A stretch of DNA of 64,000 nt from Streptomyces sp. HUAS ZL42 (GTDB lineage: Bacteria; Actinomycetota; Actinomycetes; Streptomycetales; Streptomycetaceae). Both the position numbers and the translations under genes were made by a program. The stretch's first letter is position 1. Every line of letters begins with the position of its first letter. The notes below the pieces were generated by a model, which made no database searches, was not told the DNA's origin, and saw nothing but the letters and a program-made list of their open reading frames with translations. The stretch spans positions 3,100,001 to 3,164,000 of the forward strand of contig NZ_CP160403.1 of the NCBI RefSeq assembly GCF_040782645.1, in the 5' to 3' direction. Of the stretch, positions 8,112 through 16,140 are shown piece by piece.

Positions 8112-8540
8112 TTAGCGCGCTCTAGTAGAGCGCGATAGTAGACGTCGTGAAGGTCGGGCCACCACCACGCACAGCGTCGCCGGCGGCAGCTCGGCGCCCC
8201 GGGCCAGGGCGAGGGCGAGGGCGGTGGCGACTTCGGATCCCGGCGGGGAGGTCAGTACGTCGAACCAGGCGTCGACGACCAGCAGCGCGGCGGTCGCGGC
8301 GGCCGTGAGGCAGCGCCGTGGATCCCTGCGCAGCAGCAGGACACCGGTGACGGCCAGTCCCAGCGCCTCGAGTGCGTCGAGTCCCACCCACATCGCCGAC
8401 CAGTGCCGCACCTGGACGGTCGAGGGCAGGTAGGTGGCGAGCACGAGGAGCCACGGCACCAGGACACCGGCGCAGCACGCCAGCGCCAGTCCCAACCGGT
8501 GGGCGCCCGAAGTCGGCGACGGCGACGGCTCGTTGGGCAC
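8112..8540 (-). CDS. Small four-helix membrane protein
   Basis: A 142-residue protein with four hydrophobic helices: near ACCAGVLVPWLLVLATYL, LDALEALGLAVTGVLLL, AAATAALLVVDAWFDVL and ALALALARGAELPPATLCVV. It resembles a small Streptomyces membrane family with a VPW…LP…HW…WVGLD pattern and a DAWFDVLT motif; no function is known to me. The GTG start at 8540 has a weak ribosome site. The last ten codons lie over a perfect palindrome, so the native C-terminus may have been altered. Confidence 0.65.
   Translation of the reverse strand: MPNEPSPSPTSGAHRLGLALACCAGVLVPWLLVLATYLPSTVQVRHWSAMWVGLDALEALGLAVTGVLLLRRDPRRCLTAAATAALLVVDAWFDVLTSPPGSEVATALALALARGAELPPATLCVVVARPSRRLLSRSTRAR
8116..8134. promoter_or_regulatory. 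Perfect 19-base palindrome upstream of LacI gene
   Basis: CGCGCTCTA-g-TAGAGCGCG is an exact inverted repeat with a single central base, too tight to form a hairpin loop, so a protein-binding site is more likely than a terminator. It overlaps the 3' end of the membrane-protein gene and lies 107 bases upstream of the LacI start. Autoregulation by the LacI protein is the simplest guess. Confidence 0.45.
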
Positions 8541-8550
8541 TGCGGCAGGC

Positions 8551-8574
8551 CGTGGCGTGGCGTGGCGTGGCGTG
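8551..8574. repeat. CGTGG tandem repeat
   Basis: Four full copies of CGTGG plus a partial fifth lie in the 66-base gap between the small membrane protein and the GtrA-like gene. It is a short microsatellite upstream of the GTG start at 8540, where slippage could change promoter or leader spacing. Confidence 0.7.
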
Positions 8575-8606
8575 AAGATGATCCTGTACGACGGTCATCG
8601 CTGTCC

Positions 8607-9203
8607 TCACACTCGGGCCGGCGCGTGCCGCAGCTGCGCGGGGACGGGCCGCCGCGCGGGTACTCGAGCGCGTGCGTCGTGCGGATGGCGAAGCGCCGGC
8701 GTTCGCTGTCCGCGAGCGGGCCGGGGTCGTACGGCGTCCGTGTCGCGGTCGTCGGCGAACACCAGCAGGCGCAGCACCAGAAAGCGCCCGATACCGGCGA
8801 GCCCTGCGGCGCCGAGGTACACGGCCTGTTCCAGGAGCCTCCCGGCCGTCGGCTGCAGGGCGTGGAGTACGAGCACCGCGGCGGTGGTCACCGCGTAGGA
8901 GGCCGTGGCCGATCCCGCGGACTGGAGGTGGCGGCGCCATCCGGCCCGCCGCCCGGTGCGGAAGGTGATGAGTGAGTGGAGCTCCGTGCACAGGAGCGTG
9001 GAGACCACGGTGATCAGCGCGTTCGCCACCGTCCACGGCAGCACTTCGGCCACCGTCGGTACGGCGGCACTCGCGACGAGGCTCACCCCGCCGCCGCACA
9101 GGACGAACCGGGCGAAGGAGGCGAGCGCACCGGGCGGCGCGGGCACCCGGCCCCCGTCGGCGCCGCCTGTGCCGATGGCCTCCGCATGCGGTGACTCGCT
9201 CAT
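8607..9203 (-). CDS. GtrA-like membrane protein
   Basis: A 198-residue protein with four membrane helices in the GtrA/DPMS arrangement (residues 30-150: ARFVLCGGGVSLVASAAV, NALITVVSTLLCTELHSLI, ASYAVTTAAVLVLHAL, YLGAAGLAGIGRFLVLRLLVF) and a conserved R-F between helices 3 and 4. GtrA relatives are thought to move polyprenyl-linked sugars across the membrane during cell-surface glycosylation. The C-terminal 50 residues are Arg/Pro-rich and probably cytosolic. It is transcribed divergently from the ABC/two-component operon, with the twin palindromes between. Confidence 0.75.
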   Translation of the reverse strand: MSESPHAEAIGTGGADGGRVPAPPGALASFARFVLCGGGVSLVASAAVPTVAEVLPWTVANALITVVSTLLCTELHSLITFRTGRRAGWRRHLQSAGSATASYAVTTAAVLVLHALQPTAGRLLEQAVYLGAAGLAGIGRFLVLRLLVFADDRDTDAVRPRPARGQRTPALRHPHDARARVPARRPVPAQLRHAPARV

Positions 9204-9317
9204 CGATTCCCCTGCTCACCTCATGGGGTTTGGCCCCCTCCTGACTTCCTCCCTCAGCACGCTAGGCGCGCCTGGACCGCAAACCCTGGTACCCGGGACG
9301 GCAATGGCGAGGCGTCA

Positions 9318-9335
9318 GTGGTACCGCGGTACCAC
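9318..9335. promoter_or_regulatory. Palindromic operator, copy 1
   Basis: GTGGTACCGCGGTACCAC is an exact 18-base palindrome in the 288-base gap between the divergent GtrA-like and ABC-transporter genes. The same core recurs 40 bases further on. A half-site, TGGTACC, lies at 9287-9293. The perfect symmetry and duplication indicate a dimeric regulator, which I cannot identify. Confidence 0.7.
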
Positions 9336-9352
9336 CCGACCGGCTCATGAGC

Positions 9353-9380
9353 GGGGAGTGGTACCGCGGTACCACTCCCC
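9353..9380. promoter_or_regulatory. Palindromic operator, copy 2 (28-base perfect palindrome)
   Basis: The 18-base core of copy 1 is repeated exactly at 9358-9375 and is extended on both sides (GGGGA … TCCCC) to a 28-base perfect inverted repeat. The centres of the two copies are exactly 40 bases (close to four helical turns) apart, so two dimers would bind on the same face. The site lies 112 bases before the ABC ATPase start and 150 bases from the GtrA-like start. Confidence 0.72.
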
Positions 9381-9491
9381 CTCCGAAGATGCGCCCGGGG
9401 TCCCAGGGACCGGGCCCGCCGCGCTCCTAACTTCGAATGCAGACACCGCGGTGCATCCGCGGCCGAGTTCGATCCGGAAAGGCCCACTCTC

Positions 9492-10421
9492 ATGATCGAA
9501 GCGCGTGAGCTGACGAAGCGGTACGGGGACAAGACGGTGGTCGACAACCTGAGCTTCACCGTGAAGCCGGGTGAGGTGACCGGATTCCTGGGTCCCAACG
9601 GCGCGGGCAAGTCCACGACCATGCGCATGATCATCGGTCTGGACTCCCCCACCAAGGGCTCGGTGACGGTCAACGGGCGCTCCTACGCCAAGCATTCCGC
9701 ACCCCTGCACGAGATCGGCACCCTGCTGGAGGCCAAGTCCGTGCACCCGGGGCGCAGCGCGGCCAACCACCTGATGGCGCTGGCGCACACCCACGGCATT
9801 CCGCGGCGCCGGGTGGACGAGGTCATCGAGCTGGCCGGGCTGACCAGCGTGGCCGGCAAGCGCGTGGGCGCCTTCTCCTTGGGCATGGGCCAGCGGCTCG
9901 GTATCGCCGCCGCGCTCCTGGGCGACCCGGCGATCGTGATGCTCGACGAACCGGTCAACGGCCTGGACCCCGAGGGCGTGCTGTGGGTGCGCAACCTGCT
10001 GCGTGGGCTGGCCGACGAGGGCCGGGCCGTGATGCTCTCCTCGCACCTGATGAGTGAGACCGCGCTGATCGCCGACCATCTGGTGATCATCGGACGCGGC
10101 AGGCTGCTCGCGGACACCACCGTCGACGACTTCACCCGGGAGGCAAGCGGCGGCGGGGTGAAGGTCGCCACCGCCGAGGCCGTGAAGCTGCGCTCGCTGC
10201 TGGCCGGCCCGGACGTCACGATCACCTCCTCCTCCGCCGAGGAACTCCTGGTCACCGGGCGCGACGCCCGCGAGATCGGAGCGATCGCCGCCCAGCACGG
10301 GGTGCCGCTGTACGAACTCACCCCCCAGGCCGTCTCCCTGGAGGCGGCGTTCATGGACCTCACCCGCGATGTCGTCGAGTACCAGAGTGCTCCGGCCGAC
10401 ACCGAACGAAAGGCCGCCTGA
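9492..10421 (+). CDS. ABC transporter ATP-binding protein (exporter type)
   Basis: A 309-residue ATPase with Walker A GPNGAGKST (residues 33-41), signature SLGMGQRLGIA, Walker B AIVMLDEPVNGLDP and the H-loop SSHLMSE. The roughly 100-residue C-terminal extension is typical of drug or peptide exporters of the CcmA/DrrA/BcrA group. It powers the permease that starts at its own stop codon. Ribosome site GGAAAGG lies about 10 bases before the ATG. First gene of a four-gene run: ATPase, permease, histidine kinase, response regulator. Confidence 0.93.
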   Translation: MIEARELTKRYGDKTVVDNLSFTVKPGEVTGFLGPNGAGKSTTMRMIIGLDSPTKGSVTVNGRSYAKHSAPLHEIGTLLEAKSVHPGRSAANHLMALAHTHGIPRRRVDEVIELAGLTSVAGKRVGAFSLGMGQRLGIAAALLGDPAIVMLDEPVNGLDPEGVLWVRNLLRGLADEGRAVMLSSHLMSETALIADHLVIIGRGRLLADTTVDDFTREASGGGVKVATAEAVKLRSLLAGPDVTITSSSAEELLVTGRDAREIGAIAAQHGVPLYELTPQAVSLEAAFMDLTRDVVEYQSAPADTERKAA

Positions 10422-11311
10422 TGCCCGCCACCGCACTCCGCCGCGTCCAGCGCCCGGGCAAACGCCCCAACCTTGCCGCGGCGCCCGACCCGAAGACGTC
10501 CACCACCTCCACGAAGTACAAGGTGACCGGCCTGCGTGTACTGCGCTCGGAGTGGGCCAAGTTCTGGTCACTGCGCTCCAGTTGGATCACCCTGGGCGTT
10601 GCCGTTTTCCTCCTGGTCCTCTTCGGGGCGATCGCCAGCTACACCTACAGTCCGGACGCCGTCGCGACGGCCGGCGGGCCGCCCGGCCCGGGAGGCGGCA
10701 GCGACAGCGACGCGGTCAGCCTGGCCCTGACCGGTGTGTCCTTCGCACAGCTGGCCGTGGGCGTGCTCGGGGTGCTGCTGGCCGCGGGCGAGTACAGCAC
10801 CGGCATGATCCGCTCCACCCTCGCCGCGGTGCCGCGCCGACTGCCCGTCCTGTGGTCGAAGGCCGCCGTGATCGGGCCCATCGCCCTGGTCCTCACCACC
10901 GTCGGCGCGCTCGCCGCGTTCCAGCTGGGCACCCCGGGTCTGGACGGCGAGAAGATCGCCCTGGCCCTGGGCGACGACGGCGTGCTGCGCAGCCTGGCCG
11001 GCGCCGGCCTCTACCTCGGCCTGGTGGCCGTGTTCGGCGTGGCCCTGGGCGTGCTGCTGCGCTCCTCCGCCGGTGCCATCGCCGCCCTGGTCGGCGTCCT
11101 GCTGATCCTGCCCGGCCTGGCCTCGCTGCTGCCCGACTCCTGGTACGACGCCCTCAGCCCCTACTTCCCCAGCAACGCGGGCTCGGCCGTCTACGCCCTG
11201 CACCAGTCCTCGGACGCCCTCTCGCCGGGGGCGGGGCTCGCCGTGTTCGCCGGCTGGGTGGCCCTGACACTCGCCGGGGCGGCCTACCGGCTCGTCAAGA
11301 CCGACGCCTGA
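10421..11311 (+). CDS. ABC-2 type permease
   Basis: A 296-residue membrane partner of the upstream ATPase, translationally coupled to it through an overlapping TGATG. After a roughly 40-residue cytosolic leader come six hydrophobic segments (near ITLGVAVFLLVLFGAIASY, FAQLAVGVLGVLLAAGEY, GPIALVLTTVGALAAF, GLYLGLVAVFGVALGVLL, IAALVGVLLILPGLASLL, LAVFAGWVALTLAGAAY). The GEYSTGMIRSTLAAVPRR loop after helix 2 is characteristic of Streptomyces ABC-2 permeases. Substrate unknown; self-resistance or membrane-stress export is typical when a NarL-type two-component pair follows. Confidence 0.9.
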   Translation: MPATALRRVQRPGKRPNLAAAPDPKTSTTSTKYKVTGLRVLRSEWAKFWSLRSSWITLGVAVFLLVLFGAIASYTYSPDAVATAGGPPGPGGGSDSDAVSLALTGVSFAQLAVGVLGVLLAAGEYSTGMIRSTLAAVPRRLPVLWSKAAVIGPIALVLTTVGALAAFQLGTPGLDGEKIALALGDDGVLRSLAGAGLYLGLVAVFGVALGVLLRSSAGAIAALVGVLLILPGLASLLPDSWYDALSPYFPSNAGSAVYALHQSSDALSPGAGLAVFAGWVALTLAGAAYRLVKTDA

Positions 11312-11318
11312 ACCGGGG

Positions 11319-12698
11319 ATGAGCACAATGGTGTCCATGAGCCCGGAGCGCACGGCAGCCGCCGCGGACACCGACCAGGGGGCGGCGCTCACGCCGTCCC
11401 CTGAGTTCGACGCCGCGTGGGCACACCCGCTCCTGGGCCGTCTGTTGCGCGACCAGAGCCGCCTGCAGCGGCTGAACCGCCGGCATCCGTGGCTGCTCGA
11501 CACCGCGGTGGTGCTGGCAATCGCCGCCATCAGCCTGCCCGACCTGCTGTGGGGTGACGGCAACTCCCCCTTCGGGGACACGGACTCCCGTGAACAGCAG
11601 GCGTCGGGCGTCCTGTTCGCCTTCGTCGCCGCACTCGCCGTTCCGCTGTGGTGGCGGCGCAGGGCCCCGGCCGTCACGTTCTTCGTGATTTCGCTGGTGT
11701 CGCTGGCCCAGTGGTCGCTGGGCATCTGGCTGCCGACCGGTGTCGCCGCGCTCGTCGCCCTGTACACGCTGGCCCGGCACGGTTCACTGCGCTGGCTGGG
11801 CTGGGCCGCGGCACTCGGCGTCACCAACGTGGTGCTGGCCGTCTTCGTCCCGGAACCCGTCGAGCATCCGCTGCTCGGCGTGTTCTTCCTGCTGGGTACG
11901 GTGACGGCGGCCATCGCCGTCGGTCTGACGCTCCGTATCCGCCGGATGTATCTGGCGGCGCTCGAGGACCGTGCGAGGCGCCTGGAGATCGAGCGCGACC
12001 AACGCGTCCGGCTCACCGCCGCCGCGGAGCGATCCAGGGTCGCGCGCGAGATGCACGACATCGTCGGCCACAACCTCTCGGTCATGGTCGGCGTCGCCGA
12101 CGGCGCCGCCACTCTCGCCGCCAACCGGGGCGAGCGGTCGGCCGAGCCCCTGCGCGTCCTCGGCGACACCGGCCGCCAGGCCATGAGCGAACTGCGCCGC
12201 GTGCTGGGCGTCCTGCGCGAGGAACGGGACGGCCTACGGATGCTCAGCCCGCAGCCCGGCGTCCGCGACCTGGACCCCCTGCTGGCGCGGGTGCGCGCGG
12301 CGGGACTGAGAGTCGCCTACCGGACCGTGGGCGACCTCGATTCCCTGGGCAGCGGCGTCCAGCTCACCGTGTACCGCGTCGTCCAGGAGTCGCTGACCAA
12401 CACGCTCAAGCACGCCGGCACCGGTTCCTCCGCCGACGTCACCGTGACGGCGAACGCCGGCACCGTGCGGATCAAGGTCGCCGACACGGGCGTACCCCCC
12501 GGCGCACCGGCACGAGCGCCGGCTGCGTCACGGGCCGACGACCCCGGGCACGGCCTGGTCGGCATCCGCCAGCGCGCCGCCATGTACGGCGGCAGCGTCA
12601 CCGTCGGACCGCGCGACTCCGGCCACGGCTGGATGGTGGACGTCGTGCTCGACGTACCCGCGCTCGCCCTTTCGGTACCAGGAGAGCCTCTGCCATGA
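11319..12698 (+). CDS. Sensor histidine kinase (NarL-partner family)
   Basis: A 459-residue kinase with several N-terminal membrane helices (about residues 60-205), a coiled coil (ALEDRARRLEIERDQRVRLT) and a HisKA_3 phospho-acceptor site, RVAREMHDIVGHNLSVM. An HATPase_c domain follows, with VVQESLTNTLKHAG and GHGLVGIRQRAAMYGG boxes. It should sense a membrane or cell-wall signal and phosphorylate the response regulator encoded immediately downstream, with which it overlaps by ATGA. ATG 11319 was taken; in-frame ATGs at 11328 and 11337 are alternatives. Confidence 0.93.
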   Translation: MSTMVSMSPERTAAAADTDQGAALTPSPEFDAAWAHPLLGRLLRDQSRLQRLNRRHPWLLDTAVVLAIAAISLPDLLWGDGNSPFGDTDSREQQASGVLFAFVAALAVPLWWRRRAPAVTFFVISLVSLAQWSLGIWLPTGVAALVALYTLARHGSLRWLGWAAALGVTNVVLAVFVPEPVEHPLLGVFFLLGTVTAAIAVGLTLRIRRMYLAALEDRARRLEIERDQRVRLTAAAERSRVAREMHDIVGHNLSVMVGVADGAATLAANRGERSAEPLRVLGDTGRQAMSELRRVLGVLREERDGLRMLSPQPGVRDLDPLLARVRAAGLRVAYRTVGDLDSLGSGVQLTVYRVVQESLTNTLKHAGTGSSADVTVTANAGTVRIKVADTGVPPGAPARAPAASRADDPGHGLVGIRQRAAMYGGSVTVGPRDSGHGWMVDVVLDVPALALSVPGEPLP

Positions 12699-13363
12699 CC
12701 ACCGTGCTGATCGCCGACGACCAGCCCCTGCAACGCATGGGCTTCCGCATGCTCATCGAGGGCACGCCCGGCCTGGACCCGGTCGGCGAGGCCGCGCACG
12801 GCGCCGAGGCCGTCCGCCTGGCCGCGGAACTGCGCCCCGACGTCGTCCTGATGGACATCCGCATGCCCGGCATGGACGGGCTTGAGGCGACCCGCCGGAT
12901 CGTCGCCACCGGCGGCCGTACCCGGGTCCTCATCGTGACCACCTTCGACCTCGACGAGTACGCCTACGAAGGTCTGCGGGCCGGCGCCAGTGGCTTCCTG
13001 CTCAAGGACGCCCACCCCGAGGAACTCGTCGCCGGCATCCACGCGGTCGCCACCGGCGACGCCGTCGTGGCCCCCAGCCTGACCCGGCGCCTTCTCGACG
13101 CCTACGCCCACCGGGTCCTCGCCCCCGCCGACGCCCCCGCGGCCGAGGACCCCCGGCTGGCGACCCTCAGCGACCGCGAACGCGAAGTCCTCATCGCCAT
13201 CGGCCAGGGCTGGACGAACACCGAGATCGCCGAACGGCTCGTCCTCACCGAGTCGACCGTCAAGAAGCACGTCGGCCGGGTCCTCGCCAAGATCGGCGCA
13301 CGCGACCGCATCCAGGCCGTGATCACGGCGTACGACGCCGGGCTGGTCAGAGCGAAGCCGTAG
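12695..13363 (+). CDS. NarL/LuxR-type response regulator
   Basis: A 222-residue two-domain regulator. The receiver domain holds the acidic pair ADDQ, the phospho-Asp in VVLMDIRMPGMDG (about residue 54), Thr in VTTFDLD and Lys in GFLLKDA. The C-terminal LuxR helix-turn-helix is LSDREREVLIAIGQG…TEIAERLVLTESTVKKHV. Start ATG 12695 overlaps the kinase stop and follows AGGAGAG. It is the likely output of the operon's sensor and may control the ABC exporter; whether it binds the twin palindromes is untested. Its C-terminal half is clearly paralogous to the broken regulator at 5946-6365. Confidence 0.93.
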   Translation: MTTVLIADDQPLQRMGFRMLIEGTPGLDPVGEAAHGAEAVRLAAELRPDVVLMDIRMPGMDGLEATRRIVATGGRTRVLIVTTFDLDEYAYEGLRAGASGFLLKDAHPEELVAGIHAVATGDAVVAPSLTRRLLDAYAHRVLAPADAPAAEDPRLATLSDREREVLIAIGQGWTNTEIAERLVLTESTVKKHVGRVLAKIGARDRIQAVITAYDAGLVRAKP

Positions 13364-13398
13364 CGGGTGACCCGACCGTCGTCGGCGACGCCGCCCCG

Positions 13399-13810
13399 TC
13401 ACCCTCGAAGCGCCGCCGGCTCGGGCGGGTTCGTCGGCGTCGGCTGGTCGGTGAGTCGGGGGAGCAGAATCCGGAAGGTGGCGCCCCCGCCGGGAACGGA
13501 GTCGACCTCGACACGGCCCGCGTGGGCGGTGACCAGGGAGTGGACGATGGACAGACCCAGGCCGGAGCCGCCGGTGGCCCGGTTGCGGGAGGTGTCGGCT
13601 CGGTAGAAGCGTTCGAAGATACGGCCGCGCTGTTCCGCCGTGAGCCCCGGCCCCTGGTCGGCGACCTCCAGGACGGCGTGGTCGCCGGCCGTGCCGACGC
13701 CGATCCGGATGGGCGTGCCGGGGGCGTGTGGGTCACGGCGTTGCCGACCAGGTTGGTGACGACCTGGCGCAGCCGGGCCTCGTCGGCCAGGGCCGGCGCG
13801 GGCGGTCCGT
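13399..13810 (-). pseudogene. Histidine kinase C-terminal fragment with frameshift
   Basis: The ATPase half of an OmpR-partner type kinase is readable: ADEARLRQVVTNLVGNAV (N box), then after a one-base shift near 13724 (in a C run) GTPIRIGVGTAGD, EVADQGPGLTAEQ (G1 box), FERFYRADTSRNRATGGSG and GLGLSIVHSLV (F and G2 boxes), ending with LLPRLTDQP and TGA at 13399. Sensor, HAMP and His-containing regions are missing; upstream the sequence runs straight into a lipoprotein leader. Not functional. Confidence 0.78.
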
Positions 13811-13822
13811 CGCCGCCCGGGC

Positions 13823-13966
13823 CGCTACGCTCACCCGGCTCCACGTACGCGCCTCGCACACGCATCCGGCGAGCGCACCGAGGGCGGCGGTACCACCGAG
13901 GGCACGCAGCAACGAACGGCGGGGCAGGGGGACTTCGGCAACGGGGGCACCGGAAAACGATGCCGT
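13823..13966 (-). pseudogene. Leader of a Tat lipoprotein, probably potD polyamine-binding protein, truncated
   Basis: In frame with the start of the kinase fragment, the sequence encodes PLPRRSLLRALGGTAALG then ALAGCVRGAYVEPGERSG: a twin-arginine motif, a hydrophobic core and a lipobox Cys. It lies directly downstream of the aldehyde dehydrogenase on the same strand. In other Streptomyces (from memory of the S. coelicolor SCO5657-SCO5658 arrangement) that is where the putrescine/spermidine-binding lipoprotein PotD begins. Only about 45 residues survive before the junction with the kinase fragment. Tat lipoprotein leader is solid; potD identity is inferred from position. Confidence 0.55.
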
Positions 13967-13968
13967 AG

Positions 13969-13991
13969 CCCCGCGCCCAAAGGGCGCGGGG
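13969..13991 (-). terminator. Hairpin after the aldehyde dehydrogenase gene
   Basis: CCCCGCGCCC-aaa-GGGCGCGGGG is a perfect 10-bp stem with a three-base loop, 14 bases beyond the stop codon of the aldehyde dehydrogenase. There is no T-run, as is usual for Streptomyces terminators. Confidence 0.65.
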
Positions 13992-14005
13992 CCGTGTCGG
14001 TCTGC

Positions 14006-15445
14006 TCAGCCGTCGAGGGACGTCATCACGTGCTTGATCCGCGTGTAGTCGTCGAAGCCGTACGACGACAGGTCCTTGCCGTAACCGGACTTCTTGAAGC
14101 CGCCGTGCGGCATCTCGGCGACCAGCGGGATGTGGGTGTTGATCCACACGCAGCCGAAGTCGAGCTTCTTCGACATCCGCATGGCGCGGGAGTGGTCCTT
14201 GGTCCAGACGGAGGACGCGAGGGCGTACTCGACGCCGTTGGCCCACTGCACCGCCTGGTCCTCGTCGGTGAAGGACTGGACGGTGATGACCGGCCCGAAG
14301 ACCTCCTTCTGGATGATCTCGTCGTCCTGCTTGACGCCGGAGACGACGGTCGGGGCGAAGAAGTAGCCCTTGTCGCCGACGCGCTTGCCGCCGCTCTCCA
14401 CGCGCGCGTGCGCGGGCAGTCGGTTGATGAAGCCCTCGACCTGGGCTAGCTGGTTGGGGTTGTTGAGCGGGCCGTAGAGGACGTCCTCGTCGTCCGGCTG
14501 CCCGGTCTTGGTGTCGGCGGCCGCCTTGGCGAGGGCCGCGACGAACTCGTCGTGAATGGCCTCGTGGACGAGGACGCGGCAGGCAGCCGTACAGTCCTGG
14601 CCGGCGTTGAAGAAGCCCGCGACCGAGATGTCCTCGACGGCCTTGGCGATGTCGGTGTCCTCGAAGACGACGACCGGCGCCTTGCCACCCAGCTCCAGGT
14701 GCACACGCTTGACGTCCTTGGACGCGGACTCGGCCACCTGCATACCGGCGCGTACGGAGCCGGTGATGGACGCCATGGCCGGGACCGGGTGCTCGACCAT
14801 CATGCGGCCCGTCTCGCGGTCACCGGTGATGACGTTGAAGACGCCCTTGGGGAGGATCGAGCCGAGGATCTCGGCGATCAGGACCGTGGAGGCCGGCGTG
14901 GTGTCCGAGGGCTTCAGGACGACCGTGTTGCCCGCCGCGATCGCCGGGGCGAACTTCCACACGGCCATCATCATCGGGTAGTTCCACGGCGCGACCTGCG
15001 CGCAGACGCCGACCGGCTCACGGCGGATGATCGAGGTCATCCCCTCCATGTACTCGCCGGCCGAGCGGCCCTCGAGCATCCGGGCCGCGCCCGCGAAGAA
15101 GCGGATCTGGTCGACCATCGGCGGGATCTCCTCGGAGCGGGTGAGCCCGACCGGCTTGCCCGTGTTCTCCACCTCGGCCGCGATCAGTTCCTCGGCGCGC
15201 TCCTCGAACGCGTCGGCGATCTTCAGGAGGGCCTTCTGGCGCTCGGCGGGAGTGGTGTCGCGCCAGCCGGGGAAGGCCGCGGCGGCGGCCGCCATCGCGG
15301 CGTCCACGTCCGCCTGCCCGGACAGCGGCGCGGTGGCGTACACCTCACCCGTCGCCGGGTTGACCACCTCGGTGGTCCGTCCGTCGGCGGCGTCCCGGAA
15401 CTCACCGTCGATGTAGTTGCGCAGACGACGAAGCTCGGTGCTCAC
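14006..15445 (-). CDS. Gamma-aminobutyraldehyde (4-aminobutanal) dehydrogenase
   Basis: A 479-residue NAD(P)-dependent aldehyde dehydrogenase. It carries PWNYPMMMAVWKFAPAIAAGNTVVLKPS (shown here as PWNYPMMM … VVLKPS), the catalytic Glu block LELGGKAPVVV, the catalytic Cys in NAGQDCTAACRVLV, and EVFGPVITV. Together with the AsnC regulator and aminotransferase encoded divergently next door, it fits the putrescine route: putrescine to 4-aminobutanal to GABA. GTG 15445 is preceded by GGAGGG at the right distance; an upstream start at 15571 would cross the divergent promoter region. A polyamine transporter normally follows but is missing here. Confidence 0.88.
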   Translation of the reverse strand: MSTELRRLRNYIDGEFRDAADGRTTEVVNPATGEVYATAPLSGQADVDAAMAAAAAAFPGWRDTTPAERQKALLKIADAFEERAEELIAAEVENTGKPVGLTRSEEIPPMVDQIRFFAGAARMLEGRSAGEYMEGMTSIIRREPVGVCAQVAPWNYPMMMAVWKFAPAIAAGNTVVLKPSDTTPASTVLIAEILGSILPKGVFNVITGDRETGRMMVEHPVPAMASITGSVRAGMQVAESASKDVKRVHLELGGKAPVVVFEDTDIAKAVEDISVAGFFNAGQDCTAACRVLVHEAIHDEFVAALAKAAADTKTGQPDDEDVLYGPLNNPNQLAQVEGFINRLPAHARVESGGKRVGDKGYFFAPTVVSGVKQDDEIIQKEVFGPVITVQSFTDEDQAVQWANGVEYALASSVWTKDHSRAMRMSKKLDFGCVWINTHIPLVAEMPHGGFKKSGYGKDLSSYGFDDYTRIKHVMTSLDG

Positions 15446-15627
15446 TTCCGGCCCTCCAAATTCGGGGTTGTCCATTCTCTGAGACACCCACCCTAGTCCG
15501 AGAGTCCACGTTTTCAACACCCCTGGTCCCGCCAGAACTACGGAATCCGCAAGTCTCAGCAACGTAAACAACGAATTTCATCGCTCGACCCTTGCGGAAC
15601 CGTCGAGACGTCGTGCACAGTGACCTC

Positions 15628-16140
15628 GTGGCCAGTCGAAGCGCAGACCCCAGGGACTCCCGCGAGTCCTCCCGCGAGTCCAGGACCGGCACTCCGCACC
15701 TGGACGCCGTCTCCCTCGCCATCATCGAGCAGCTCCAGGAGGACGGCCGCCGCCCGTACGCCGCCATCGGTAAGGCAGTGGGCCTGTCCGAGGCCGCCGT
15801 GCGCCAGCGCGTCCAGAAGCTGCTCGACCAGGGCGTGATGCAGATCGTCGCGGTCACGGACCCGCTCACCGTGGGCTTCCGCCGGCAGGCGATGGTCGGC
15901 ATCAACGTCGAGGGCGACGTGGAGAAGATCGCGGACGCGCTGACCGACATGTCGGAAGTCGAGTACGTGGTGATGACCGCGGGCTCGTTCGACATCCTCG
16001 CCGAGATCGTCTGCGAGGACGACGACCACCTGCTGGACGTCATCAGCAAACGCATCAGGGCCCTGCCCGGAGTGCGCTCCACCGAGAGCTTCGTCTACCT
16101 GAAGCTCAAGAAGCAGACCTACATGTGGGGAACCCGATAA
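15628..16140 (+). CDS. Lrp/AsnC family regulator
   Basis: A 170-residue regulator with an N-terminal helix-turn-helix (LAIIEQLQEDGRRPYAAIGK then AVGLSEAAVRQRVQKLLDQG) and a C-terminal RAM effector domain (VGINVEGDVEKIAD…EVEYVVMTAGSFDILAEIV). It sits between the divergent dehydrogenase and the aminotransferase and presumably controls both in response to a polyamine, GABA or an amino acid. The start is uncertain: GTG 15628, GTG 15613 and TTG 15592 are all possible and none has a clear ribosome site. 15628 leaves the shortest unstructured leader. Confidence 0.88.
   Translation: MASRSADPRDSRESSRESRTGTPHLDAVSLAIIEQLQEDGRRPYAAIGKAVGLSEAAVRQRVQKLLDQGVMQIVAVTDPLTVGFRRQAMVGINVEGDVEKIADALTDMSEVEYVVMTAGSFDILAEIVCEDDDHLLDVISKRIRALPGVRSTESFVYLKLKKQTYMWGTR

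Noticed and set aside
8551..8574. CGTGG repeat as a CRISPR or phase-variable gene
   Set aside because: The units are 5 bases, without spacers, and lie outside any reading frame.
9345..10571. Minus-strand frame through the palindromes and the ABC ATPase gene
   Set aside because: It lies across a regulatory region and antisense to an intact ATPase; no protein features.
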